Under the pieces are notes generated by a model. The model was not told the origin of the DNA, did not search any database, and saw only the letters and a list, made by a program, of their open reading frames with translations. From positions 1-41,145 of the forward strand of contig JANYDC010000093.1 in NCBI GenBank assembly GCA_025359965.1: 41,145 bases of DNA, in the 5' to 3' direction. The position numbers and the translations under genes are program-made. Source of the DNA: Pedosphaera sp. GTDB taxonomy: Bacteria > Verrucomicrobiota > Verrucomicrobiia > Limisphaerales > SXQI01. Below are positions 26,110 to 34,080 of this stretch, piece after piece; the stretch's first letter is position 1, and each line of letters opens with the position of its first letter.

Positions 26110-28968
26110 ATGAGAACTCCAAAACCCGCTTTCCGTCACCTCGCGGCGCTGCTGGCCATCGCTGCACGTTTCTTCTTTCTCAATTTAGGGCAGGCGCAAA
26201 CCTCCACAGACATTCTGGCACCCCTTGTCAGCATCGAGGCCTCCGTGCCACAGACGCGCGAGCCCTTCTGTGATCCAGACATCTGCGACGCCGCTCCTCC
26301 CGCACCGGGTGTGTTCGTCGTAACCCGCCACACCAAGGCTTTAGAGAGTGATTTATACGTGAATTTAAGCTACTCAGGCACTGCGACGAGCAGCAAGGAC
26401 TACCCTGCCCTGCCCGGCTTCGTCATTCTGCCCGCTGGCCAGCCTTCGGTCGAACTCCGGGTCGAAGCCGCCTACGACAAGCTTTCCGAAGGAGATGAAT
26501 CCGTCGTCGCTCACCTCTTGCCCGATCCGACCTTGGGCCCAATTGAGCACTATCATGTTGACCCGGCACAGTCGGAGGCCAAAGTGGTCATTCACGACAA
26601 CGAGGCACCAGTCGAGCCAGTCGTTAGCATTGCAGCCACCAGTCCTATCGCGGAGGAATCGTCCTCCCCCTTACGCCGTCTGGCCCTTCGGGGGCAATTC
26701 ACCATCACCCGGACCGGATCAACCGAACAAGCCCTGCCAGTCTTCGTTCATTACAGCGGGTCAGCCGCGCCCGGATTCGACTACCCATTCCTCCCGTGGG
26801 TAGTGACCATCCCTGCCGGGACCAACAGTTTAGAGATCGAAGTAGTGCCCAACGCCGATGACCTTCCCGAACCCATCGAAACATTGGAGGCCACACTCTC
26901 AGAATGCCCCCCGCTCACCGATCCGCCCATCGGCATCCCATGTTTTTTCATTAACATAGACCCAGCCCACGCTTCCGCACGAATCTTTATCCGCGACGAC
27001 GGCATTACCACTGCGAGCCTTGAAATCACTGCGCCTAAAAACAAGTCGGAATTCAAAGAGGGTGCTTCCATCGACATCCGTGCCACAGCCATCGATTTGT
27101 CAGGCGCAATCACGCATGTCGATTTCTTCGATGGTGACAAAAAAATTGGAGACTCGACGGTCAACTTCTTCCTCGAACCTGCCCCGGGCACTCCGGTTGC
27201 CCACCAATTCGAGTGGCTGGGAGCTGAAGCCGGACTTCACACACTCACCGCGCATGCCATCAACGCCGCTGGCTACGCCGTCACCTCGGCACCCGTTCGT
27301 ATCACGATCGAGGCTGGACTGCCTCTCGTTTCCATTGAAGCCACCTACCCCGAAACCGTCGAGCCTTCCTTCCTCAGCCGCATACGCCCCGGCAGGTTCA
27401 CTTTCCGTCGTACCGGCGATACCAGCCAACCCCTCCGCGTTTGGGCCGGATACAGCGGTTCCGCCACCAGCGGCAGCGATTACGTGGCTCTGCCCACCGT
27501 CGTTGAATTCCAGGCGGCCACGGCGAGCGTGGAAGTTTCGGTATTCCCCATCGACGATGATTTGATCGAAGGAGACGAAAAAATCGTTGCGGAACTAACC
27601 CAGTCGCCTCTGGCCGTTGCTCCCACTTACCTCATTGATCCCAAGCACAACCTCGCGAGCGTGGTCATCCACGACAACGACACCGAGAGCCTTGAAATCA
27701 CCGCCCCCAAAGACATGTCTGAGTTCAAGCAGGGTGCCCCCATCGGCATCAATGTCACCGCCATCGATATATTTGGCGCCATCACGCATGTCTTTTTCTT
27801 CGATGGCGACAAACTGATTGGAGAATCAACCGTCAACTTCTTCCTCGAACCGGACCCGGGCACACCCGTCCTCCACGAATTCGAATGGCTGGGTGCTGCT
27901 GCCGGACTTCACACACTCACCGCCCATGCCATCAATGCCGCTGGCAACCCCATAACCTCCCTGCCCGTTCACATCAACATCATCGACGGCGGTCCGCCCG
28001 TCGTCAGTATCGCCGCCACCCAGCCTTACACCTCCGAGCCCTGCCCCGTCTGTCGCATCGGGCCGGGTATCTTCACCGTCACACGCACCGGCACCACCGA
28101 AAAAAAACTCATCGTTTTCCTCACCACCCACGGCAGCGCCACCCCGGGCGATGATTACGAACCCCTGCCCAATTCCGTTCAAATCCCCGCTGGCAGCAAA
28201 TCCATCGAAATCTTCGTGGCACCCAAGGAAGGCCAAATTGGGGAGGGCGCTGAGACCGTCATCGCTACGTTGCAACCTGATCCTTCGATGGGTCCTATCG
28301 AGCACTACCTTGTCGATACGCAACATCGGGAAGCCACCGTAACCATCAACGACGATGATTCCTCAGCACTGGTCCCGGTCGTGACCATTCGCACCATTGA
28401 TGCCTTCGCCCGCGAGGGCGCCAACCCTCCCAACCCTGCAACCTTCGAAGTGCGGCGCACGGGCGACACCAATTCCACCCTCACTGTGCTGCTTGCCTTT
28501 TTCGGCCAGGCCGTCAACGGCATAGATTACGAGACCATCCCCAACGAAATTACTATCCCCGCCGGAAGCCGCTCCGCGCAAATCACAGTGACTCCCATCG
28601 ACGACAAAGCATTGGAAAAAATCGAGACTATCATCATCCAACTCGTTATTCCTCCCATGGCGCAGCTCGAACTGCCGGTGTCACCTCCCTATTATCCGGG
28701 CCGCCCAAGACACGCCGCCGCCATCCTCGTCGATAGCCATACCCCCCGTCCCCCTTGCCTGCACCTGCCCGATGGCCTCTTCAACCTGTGCCTTCCTGTG
28801 GATCCGAAAAATTGCTACCGAGTGGAAGCCTCACCCGACCTCCAGCAATGGACACCGATCACCACGATCCCCGTGAACGAAGGCATGGCCCACTACATCG
28901 ACCCCGACGCCCCCTCAACCCGCAAATTCTATCGCCTAGTGCCCGTCTCCTGCGATTCCGAGCAATAA
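26110..28968 (+). CDS. Large secreted Calx-beta / Ig-like repeat protein (adhesin-like)
   Basis: 952 residues. A signal peptide (HLAALLAIAARFFFLNLGQAQ) is followed by five Calx-beta-type domains, at about residues 40-165, 170-300, 400-520, 625-750 and 755-880, recognisable by FTITRTGSTEQAL, GDDYEPLPNSVQIPAGS, IDYETIPNEITIPAGSRSAQ and the closing IHDNE/INDDD. Two Ig-like domains (about 305-400 and 530-625) share long stretches such as STVNFFLEP and AGLHTLTAHAINAAG and look like a recent duplication. A C-terminal module (NCYRVEASPDLQQWTPITTI) resembles the tail of the first gene in this window. Calx-beta domains bind calcium and mediate surface contacts; adhesion or matrix function is inferred. 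No membrane anchor or sorting tail is visible. Confidence 0.85.
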   Translation: MRTPKPAFRHLAALLAIAARFFFLNLGQAQTSTDILAPLVSIEASVPQTREPFCDPDICDAAPPAPGVFVVTRHTKALESDLYVNLSYSGTATSSKDYPALPGFVILPAGQPSVELRVEAAYDKLSEGDESVVAHLLPDPTLGPIEHYHVDPAQSEAKVVIHDNEAPVEPVVSIAATSPIAEESSSPLRRLALRGQFTITRTGSTEQALPVFVHYSGSAAPGFDYPFLPWVVTIPAGTNSLEIEVVPNADDLPEPIETLEATLSECPPLTDPPIGIPCFFINIDPAHASARIFIRDDGITTASLEITAPKNKSEFKEGASIDIRATAIDLSGAITHVDFFDGDKKIGDSTVNFFLEPAPGTPVAHQFEWLGAEAGLHTLTAHAINAAGYAVTSAPVRITIEAGLPLVSIEATYPETVEPSFLSRIRPGRFTFRRTGDTSQPLRVWAGYSGSATSGSDYVALPTVVEFQAATASVEVSVFPIDDDLIEGDEKIVAELTQSPLAVAPTYLIDPKHNLASVVIHDNDTESLEITAPKDMSEFKQGAPIGINVTAIDIFGAITHVFFFDGDKLIGESTVNFFLEPDPGTPVLHEFEWLGAAAGLHTLTAHAINAAGNPITSLPVHINIIDGGPPVVSIAATQPYTSEPCPVCRIGPGIFTVTRTGTTEKKLIVFLTTHGSATPGDDYEPLPNSVQIPAGSKSIEIFVAPKEGQIGEGAETVIATLQPDPSMGPIEHYLVDTQHREATVTINDDDSSALVPVVTIRTIDAFAREGANPPNPATFEVRRTGDTNSTLTVLLAFFGQAVNGIDYETIPNEITIPAGSRSAQITVTPIDDKALEKIETIIIQLVIPPMAQLELPVSPPYYPGRPRHAAAILVDSHTPRPPCLHLPDGLFNLCLPVDPKNCYRVEASPDLQQWTPITTIPVNEGMAHYIDPDAPSTRKFYRLVPVSCDSEQ
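27016..27987 (+). repeat. Tandem domain duplication inside the Calx-beta protein gene
   Basis: Bases about 27016-27312 and 27688-27987 encode two Ig-like domains with long identical stretches (AGLHTLTAHAINAAG, STVNFFLEP, SLEITAPK) and clear DNA similarity between copies, separated by one Calx-beta domain. The unit of duplication is probably Ig plus Calx-beta. Recent recombination between copies could change domain number. Confidence 0.8.
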
Positions 28969-29327
28969 CCGATCCGCCATCCCTTCCAGCCCTTGTCAGG
29001 ACGATCAACACGTATCTCCGCGCCCATCAGCTCATACCTTTCCTCCCTCATTTAAGTCGAAAAAGCGCCACAGGCGCGCCTCATACCAAGCCAAGACCGC
29101 CGTGAGGTCCCCTCAACCTGGAGTTCAATTCAAGGTCAATGGACTAGGTAAACCGCCTACCAAAATTAAAAGGGCTTAAGGCCCGCCTTTTCCCCTGACC
29201 CCAAGGACTCTTCGTCACCTGAAACTAGAGCAAATTCCACGTTAAAGCACACCGCCCCGAAAAAATCGGCACTGTGAAGCAGTCGCCCACGCAATGCGCC
29301 TACTCTCCACAATTCGGGGCGGTTCGA
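28969..29327. other. Gene-poor intergenic region with hairpins
   Basis: No convincing gene. It contains a weak terminator-like hairpin (29168-29191, GGGC-TTAAG-GCCC inside AAAA/TTTT) about 200 bases after the Calx-beta gene, and the inverted repeat described at 29251-29323. Nothing else is recognisable. Confidence 0.6.
29251..29323. repeat. 11-bp perfect inverted repeat flanking a possible structured RNA
   Basis: ACCGCCCCGAA (29251-29261) and TTCGGGGCGGT (29313-29323) pair perfectly over a 51-base loop that itself can form a small ACTG/CAGT hairpin (29271-29283). It starts 5 bases beyond the stop of the small minus-strand membrane gene. It is not a tRNA: no T-loop or anticodon arm fits. It could be a transcript-end structure or a small RNA. 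Confidence 0.55.
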
Positions 29328-29615
29328 CTATCTAAAGGCGGTTCGCATAACCAACCAATGAACTCCAACAAGCAAAACCGAGCAAAAACAAACAACCCAA
29401 TACCCAACGCTCCTTAAGCACTTCTTTTTTCGCCAAAACGCACCCCAGAAAGCAATGTTCATTAAGGCCAGCATAACGAGCCAAACCAGAGCCGCCTCCG
29501 CGCCGTACAAGAAAACGTAGACAGTGGCCAAAGCTTGAAGGTTGAAGAATGGGATCACCTGCAATTGCTCTGCTTTCATGAACGGATTGAAACCAGGATA
29601 TTGCTGATCGTGCAT
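29328..29615 (-). CDS. Small hypothetical two-helix membrane protein
   Basis: 95 residues. I do not recognise the family. Two strongly hydrophobic segments are visible, about residues 28-60 (YVFLYGAEAALVWLVMLALM, then NIAFWGAFW) and 70-90 (SVGYWVVCFCSVLLVGVHW), separated by a basic RKKK turn, with a Phe/Pro-rich N-terminus, as expected for a small inner-membrane protein. No Shine-Dalgarno or partner gene supports it; the hydrophobic pattern is the main evidence. A 73-bp inverted repeat follows its stop. Confidence 0.5.
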   Translation of the reverse strand: MHDQQYPGFNPFMKAEQLQVIPFFNLQALATVYVFLYGAEAALVWLVMLALMNIAFWGAFWRKKKCLRSVGYWVVCFCSVLLVGVHWLVMRTAFR

Positions 29616-29780
29616 TGGAATTTGACTTCGATTGCCCCAAAAGCAGGCGAATACAAAACCTGCCAGCTCTCATTGGTGAGTACGTTTGTTTCAACCTTGT
29701 ACAAGTCCATTTTCAAACTTCGTTAAAAGTTAAAAACCTTTCTTGTTGCTTTTTAAAACACATCCCACTACCATACTCAC

Positions 29781-30203
29781 ATGCATACAACATCATTGAT
29801 CGAAATTGTTCCCAGCCACATCCAAATCATCAACCTTTTCCTGCAAAAGGCCATCGACTTCATCTCCAAATCCAACGCGACCGTCAGCGAAATCAATGTC
29901 GCCCTCGAACTTGAAAACCGCGTCCGGCTAAGACTTAACAATGCCCTACAGGCCGCAGCCCAGGCAGAACAACCACCAGCGCAACCACCAAGAACCCGCC
30001 CAACCGAAGACCGCCTCCAACAACTCTTCGGGCAACCCGCCCCATCACCTGAACGAAACCCAAATCGCGCCGAACCCCCTAAACCCTCCGATCTGCCCAC
30101 CGCACCAGACAACATCTCCCCCCATTTCTTCATCCTACCCCTGACCATTAAGCAGCATACTCTACAAACCCAACCAGATTCCCCTCCTCCTAATCTGCGT
30201 TAA
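29781..30203 (+). CDS. Hypothetical protein with helical N-terminus and proline-rich C-terminus
   Basis: 140 residues, not recognised. The first 60 residues (PSHIQIINLFLQKAIDFISK and SEINVALELENRVRLRLNNA) look amphipathic helical; the rest is proline-, glutamine- and asparagine-rich and probably disordered. There is no signal peptide or cysteine. It is preceded by an AT-rich stretch at 29720-29760 that could hold a promoter, but no ribosome site is clear. The C-rich composition of the region could produce a chance open frame in the second half, so only moderate confidence is justified. Confidence 0.42.
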   Translation: MHTTSLIEIVPSHIQIINLFLQKAIDFISKSNATVSEINVALELENRVRLRLNNALQAAAQAEQPPAQPPRTRPTEDRLQQLFGQPAPSPERNPNRAEPPKPSDLPTAPDNISPHFFILPLTIKQHTLQTQPDSPPPNLR

Positions 30204-30536
30204 TCCCTTCCCATCTGCGGTTTAAACTTCTTTTCTTCTGTCCGGTCAGATTTCAGTGGTTAATCCCCTTTCCCAACAATTTTATCGGCCCCTAAGAACA
30301 CCTTCTGTCCCCCTTCATACTTCAAAACAACTCAAAACCCGTTCCCAGCTTCAAAACAACTCCAATTGTTCTTAGGGGCCGATTCCTTTCTAGTCTCCAT
30401 TCCTGAACCATACAGTCCGAACAATGCGGCGCACGCTCTTGCGTGCCCGCATTCCATTTCTTTCCCTGTAGGCCGGGTCCCCCGAGCCTTCGTTTGACAC
30501 GCCCGAATCAGAGCAGGTATCCTGTTGACCTTAACG
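30204..30536. other. ileS upstream region
   Basis: No gene is seen. The stretch is C/T-rich and contains the 100-bp inverted-repeat element at 30284-30383. No T-box leader motif (AGGGUGGNACCGCG) was found before ileS. The last 100 bases hold no recognisable promoter or Shine-Dalgarno for ileS. Confidence 0.6.
30284..30383. repeat. 100-bp element with perfect 17-bp inverted arms and internal direct repeats
   Basis: ATCGGCCCCTAAGAACA (30284-30300) is the exact reverse complement of TGTTCTTAGGGGCCGAT (30367-30383). The 66-base interior carries two copies of CTTCAAAACAACTC (30320-30333 and 30349-30362). The arms are too long for chance and lack a following T-tract, so this is not a simple terminator. 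A MITE-like insertion, a protein-binding site or a leader RNA for ileS are possibilities; no flanking target duplication was seen. Confidence 0.8.
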
Positions 30537-33344
30537 ATGGACTACAAAGAGACTCTGAATCTGCCGCGCACGGACTTCCCCATGAAGGCCGACTTGGTCA
30601 CCCGCGAGCCGCAACGTCTGGAAAAATGGCTGAGCAGCGATCTATACGGACGCATCATGGCCGCTCGCCAGGGCTCGCCCAAATTCATTCTTCATGACGG
30701 CCCTCCCTTCGCCAACGGTGACGTCCACATCGGCACCGCCCTGAACAAATCTCTCAAGGACATTATCCTCCGATTTCAAACTCTTTCAGGTAAACACGCC
30801 CCCTACGTTCCCGGCTGGGATTGCCACGGGCTCCCTATCGAATTCAAAGTCAGCCAGGAACTTCGTGCCGCCGGCGACACCTCGATGGACACCGTCGCCC
30901 TTCGCAAAGCCTGCGAAGCCTACGCCTTCAAATACATCGACCTCCAGCGCACCCAGTTCAAACGCCTCGGTGTGCTCGGCGATTGGGATCATCCCTACCT
31001 GACCCTTGACCGCGCCTACGAGGCCGAGGAACTCCGCATGTTCGCCGACATCGTCGAGCAGGGCTTCGTCTATCGTGGCAAGAAACCCGTCTACTGGAGC
31101 ATCCCCTGCCGCACCGCCCTCGCCGAGGCCGAAGTCGAATACAAGGAACACGTCAGCCAATCAGTTTACGTGAAATTCCCGCTGGTCGGCCACCCCAACA
31201 CCTTCCTGCTTATCTGGACCACCACCCCGTGGACACTCCCTGCCAACCTGGCCGTGGCCTTCAACTCCACCATCCAGTACGCCCAAATCCGCGTCGGTGA
31301 CGAAAGCTACATCCTCTCCAACGCGCTGATCTCGCAAGTATCGTGGAAATGCAAATGGGAGGGCTACGAAATCATCCGCAGTCTGGACGGCGAGCAACTC
31401 GTGCAGATGGAATATCACCATCCCTTCTGCGCGCGCACCGGTAAACTTTTGGCTGGTGATGATTTCGTCGAAAACTCCACTGGTACCGGCTTTGTCCATA
31501 TCGCCCCCGGTCACGGCACGGACGACTACAATCTCGGCCGCCGCAATGGTTTCCCCATCTACTCCCCCGTCGATGACGAAGGCCGCCTGGCTCACACCAC
31601 CGATCTCCCCACCGAACAGCAAATGCCCGCCTCCATGCTGGGCAAAGCCATCTTGGAAAAACACGGTCAGAGCGAAGCCAACCAGGCCGTAATCCACGAA
31701 CTCCTCGCCAATAAGCTGCTTCTTCACCAGGAAAATTACCACCACAGCTACCCCCACTGCTGGCGCAGCAAAACACCGGTCATCTTCCGCGCCATGGACC
31801 AATGGTTCGTGAGCATTGATCACGATCATTTCCGCCAGAATGCCCTACTCGCCATCGGCGGAGTGCAATGGGTGCCAGATTGGGGCAAAAGCCGTATCGA
31901 GGGCGCCGTCAAATCCCGGCCCGATTGGTGCATCTCGCGCCAACGTTCCTGGGGCGTGCCCATCCCCGCCTTCTACTCCGCCAATGGCGAAGCCATCCTC
32001 AACGGAGAAGTCGTGCGCAACGTCGCCAATTTGATCGCTGAACACGGATCGAACATCTGGTTCGAACGCAATGCCGCTGAACTTTGGAAACAAGTCCGCC
32101 CTCACAACTGGTCCGGCCCCGAGGCAACCGCCAAATCCTCCGACACCCTGGACGTCTGGATCGATTCCGGTTCCTCCTCGCGCGCCGTGCTCATGCAACG
32201 CCCCGAACTGGCCCATAACGCCCACGGACTCGAACGCTGGCAGGCTGACATGTACCTCGAAGGCAGCGACCAACATCGCGGCTGGTTCCAGTCCTCCCTC
32301 TTGCTTTCCTTGGCAGGCAACGGTGCCGCACCTTACAAAGCCGTTCTGACCCACGGTTTCATGGTCGATGCTGATCGCGAAAAAATCTCCAAATCCAAGC
32401 AAGGCCAGGGCGGATATGAGAAACCCCAAACCTCAGAGGCTTACATCAAGAAACACGGCGCGGACATCGTGCGCCTCTGGGTCGCCTCGCAGGATTACCG
32501 CAACGACATCGTCGTCAGCGAGGAGCGCATCAGCAAAGTGGCCGAAACCTACCGGCTCCTGCGCAATACCATCCGCTACCAAATCTCCAACCTATACGAT
32601 TTCGATCCTGCGCGTCACACAGTGGCCGTCGCTCATTGGACCGGCCTGGACCGCTGGATCTATGCCCAGTTCAGCCGGCTCGAACGCGAAGTTCATCAGG
32701 CCTATGAAGCCAGTGAATTCCACGTGGCGTACCAAAAGATCAGCCAATTCGTGGCTGTCGAACTCTCAGCCGTCTACCACGACATGATCAAGGATCGCAT
32801 GTATACCGATCCCGCTCACTCTCCACGCCGCCGCTCCACCCAAAGCGCCTTGCACCTCATGGTGGCAAGCCTTTGTCAGATGCTCTCGCCCATGCTCGTC
32901 TTCACCGCTGATGAGGGCTGGGAATTCATCCCCGGCAAGCCCGTCGATTCCGTGCATCTGTCTTTGTGGAAACCCTCCACCTTCACCGTGCCCGAGGATG
33001 AAACCAACGTCTGGACCGAGCTTTTCAAACTGCGCGAAGCCGTCCTGCCTGAATTGGAAAAAGCCCGCCAAACCAAACTCATCGGCAAATCCCTTGATGC
33101 CCGTGCGCACCTTACTGCGGCCCTAAAACCCGGCCTCTGGTCCGAGCCGGAGCTGCGTGAACTGCTTAACGTTTCCCAGCTCCACTTCGAGCCCGGCACC
33201 GAAACCAAGGCCGAAGTGACTCATGCCTTAGGCGTTAAATGCGAACGCTGCTGGCACTGGGAAATGGATGTGGGCCACAACCCCCTCCATCCCACCCTGT
33301 GCAGCCGCTGCGTGGAGGCCGTCACCCCGCACATTCACAGTTGA
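30537..33344 (+). CDS. ileS: Isoleucine-tRNA ligase
   Basis: 935 residues from ATG 30537 (MDYKETLNLPRTDFPMKADL), matching the family N-terminus; a TTG four codons earlier is unneeded. Class I signatures: GPPFANGDVHIGTALNKSLK (HIGH motif as HIGT), APYVPGWDCHGLPIEFKV, the CP1 editing domain (TTTPWTLPANLAVAF; GTGFVHIAPGHGTDDY), DVWIDSGSSSRAVL and EKISKSKQG (KMSKS). The C-terminus holds a zinc finger made by CERCW and CSRC. It charges tRNA-Ile in the cytoplasm and hydrolyses mischarged Val. The upstream region contains an unusual inverted repeat. Confidence 0.97.
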   Translation: MDYKETLNLPRTDFPMKADLVTREPQRLEKWLSSDLYGRIMAARQGSPKFILHDGPPFANGDVHIGTALNKSLKDIILRFQTLSGKHAPYVPGWDCHGLPIEFKVSQELRAAGDTSMDTVALRKACEAYAFKYIDLQRTQFKRLGVLGDWDHPYLTLDRAYEAEELRMFADIVEQGFVYRGKKPVYWSIPCRTALAEAEVEYKEHVSQSVYVKFPLVGHPNTFLLIWTTTPWTLPANLAVAFNSTIQYAQIRVGDESYILSNALISQVSWKCKWEGYEIIRSLDGEQLVQMEYHHPFCARTGKLLAGDDFVENSTGTGFVHIAPGHGTDDYNLGRRNGFPIYSPVDDEGRLAHTTDLPTEQQMPASMLGKAILEKHGQSEANQAVIHELLANKLLLHQENYHHSYPHCWRSKTPVIFRAMDQWFVSIDHDHFRQNALLAIGGVQWVPDWGKSRIEGAVKSRPDWCISRQRSWGVPIPAFYSANGEAILNGEVVRNVANLIAEHGSNIWFERNAAELWKQVRPHNWSGPEATAKSSDTLDVWIDSGSSSRAVLMQRPELAHNAHGLERWQADMYLEGSDQHRGWFQSSLLLSLAGNGAAPYKAVLTHGFMVDADREKISKSKQGQGGYEKPQTSEAYIKKHGADIVRLWVASQDYRNDIVVSEERISKVAETYRLLRNTIRYQISNLYDFDPARHTVAVAHWTGLDRWIYAQFSRLEREVHQAYEASEFHVAYQKISQFVAVELSAVYHDMIKDRMYTDPAHSPRRRSTQSALHLMVASLCQMLSPMLVFTADEGWEFIPGKPVDSVHLSLWKPSTFTVPEDETNVWTELFKLREAVLPELEKARQTKLIGKSLDARAHLTAALKPGLWSEPELRELLNVSQLHFEPGTETKAEVTHALGVKCERCWHWEMDVGHNPLHPTLCSRCVEAVTPHIHS

Positions 33345-33435
33345 ATCTGCTTTGACTGGCTGAATTAGTGTGGTTAGATGGTGCTGCTTGTGAGAAATCA
33401 GCAAGCGATTAACGATTGAAATAATAATTACATAA

Positions 33436-34068
33436 ATGAAAAAACTTATTTTTGGCGCTTCCATGATCTGCGCATGCGCCCTCCAAGCCAGCGTCGTTCA
33501 ATTCAATTACTACGGCACCATTACGGATTTCCACGGTCCTTTTGAGCCTAATTTTGCCGGATTAAACGTGGGCGATCAGGTTTCAGGGAGTTTTAGTTAT
33601 GACACGGCGGCGGTCATGAACGGCGGTCCAAGTCTGGCCAACTACCAAATGATCAACCTTTCCATTAAGGCTGGCCCTCATCAGTACGCTGTTGCGCCGC
33701 CGACTTTGGAGATTGATGCCAATGGGGGATATTTTTGGAATGCTGGCGCGCAAACCGCCAATCATGAATATTTTTTAGGGCTTAAATTTGAAGACACCAT
33801 TGCACCCCTTGTCGAAACAGACGCCTTTCTGCGCCCTGCACCTGATGTCAGCCTGATTGATATCCACTATGGGACGCTATTGTTTTATCACGCCCCCGAG
33901 TCAAACATCACTTACTTCAATTTTAACATTGATCGTGTAACCACCCAGATAACCCCGGTGCCTGAAGCAGGGCCTTTGGCGGGTGTCGTGGTTTTTTCAC
34001 TCGGCTTGCTATCCTTCCGCCAATATACCGCCCGACAGAAACGTTCCTCTAGCTTGGCTGCCTGCTGA
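33436..34068 (+). CDS. PEP-CTERM-type exported protein
   Basis: 210 residues. A signal peptide (LIFGASMICACALQASV) leads to a beta-rich body (VVQFNYYGTITDF; GDQVSGSFSYDT) resembling other PEP-CTERM passenger domains. The C-terminus shows the tripartite sorting signal: VPEAG (175-179), a hydrophobic helix (PLAGVVVFSLGLLSF) and a basic end (RQYTARQKR). Such proteins are cut and anchored or released by an exosortase (EpsH) and often associate with extracellular polysaccharide. No exosortase is in the window. A TTGACT at 33352-33357 could be a -35 box, but its -10 partner is poor. The gene is convergent with pfkA, 12 bases away. Confidence 0.78.
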   Translation: MKKLIFGASMICACALQASVVQFNYYGTITDFHGPFEPNFAGLNVGDQVSGSFSYDTAAVMNGGPSLANYQMINLSIKAGPHQYAVAPPTLEIDANGGYFWNAGAQTANHEYFLGLKFEDTIAPLVETDAFLRPAPDVSLIDIHYGTLLFYHAPESNITYFNFNIDRVTTQITPVPEAGPLAGVVVFSLGLLSFRQYTARQKRSSSLAAC

Positions 34069-34080
34069 CGCAGTATCCTT

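Noticed and set aside
29251..29323. tRNA gene suggested by length and paired ends
   Set aside because: No T-loop, D-loop or anticodon arm can be drawn; the arms are 11 bp and the loop holds only a 4-bp hairpin.
30204..30536. T-box riboswitch ahead of ileS
   Set aside because: The conserved T-box sequence and antiterminator/terminator pair are absent; only an inverted repeat without T-tract is seen.
31161..31829. 222-codon open frame on the minus strand inside ileS
   Set aside because: Antisense shadow; Gly/Val-rich translation typical of the complementary frame of a GC-rich gene.
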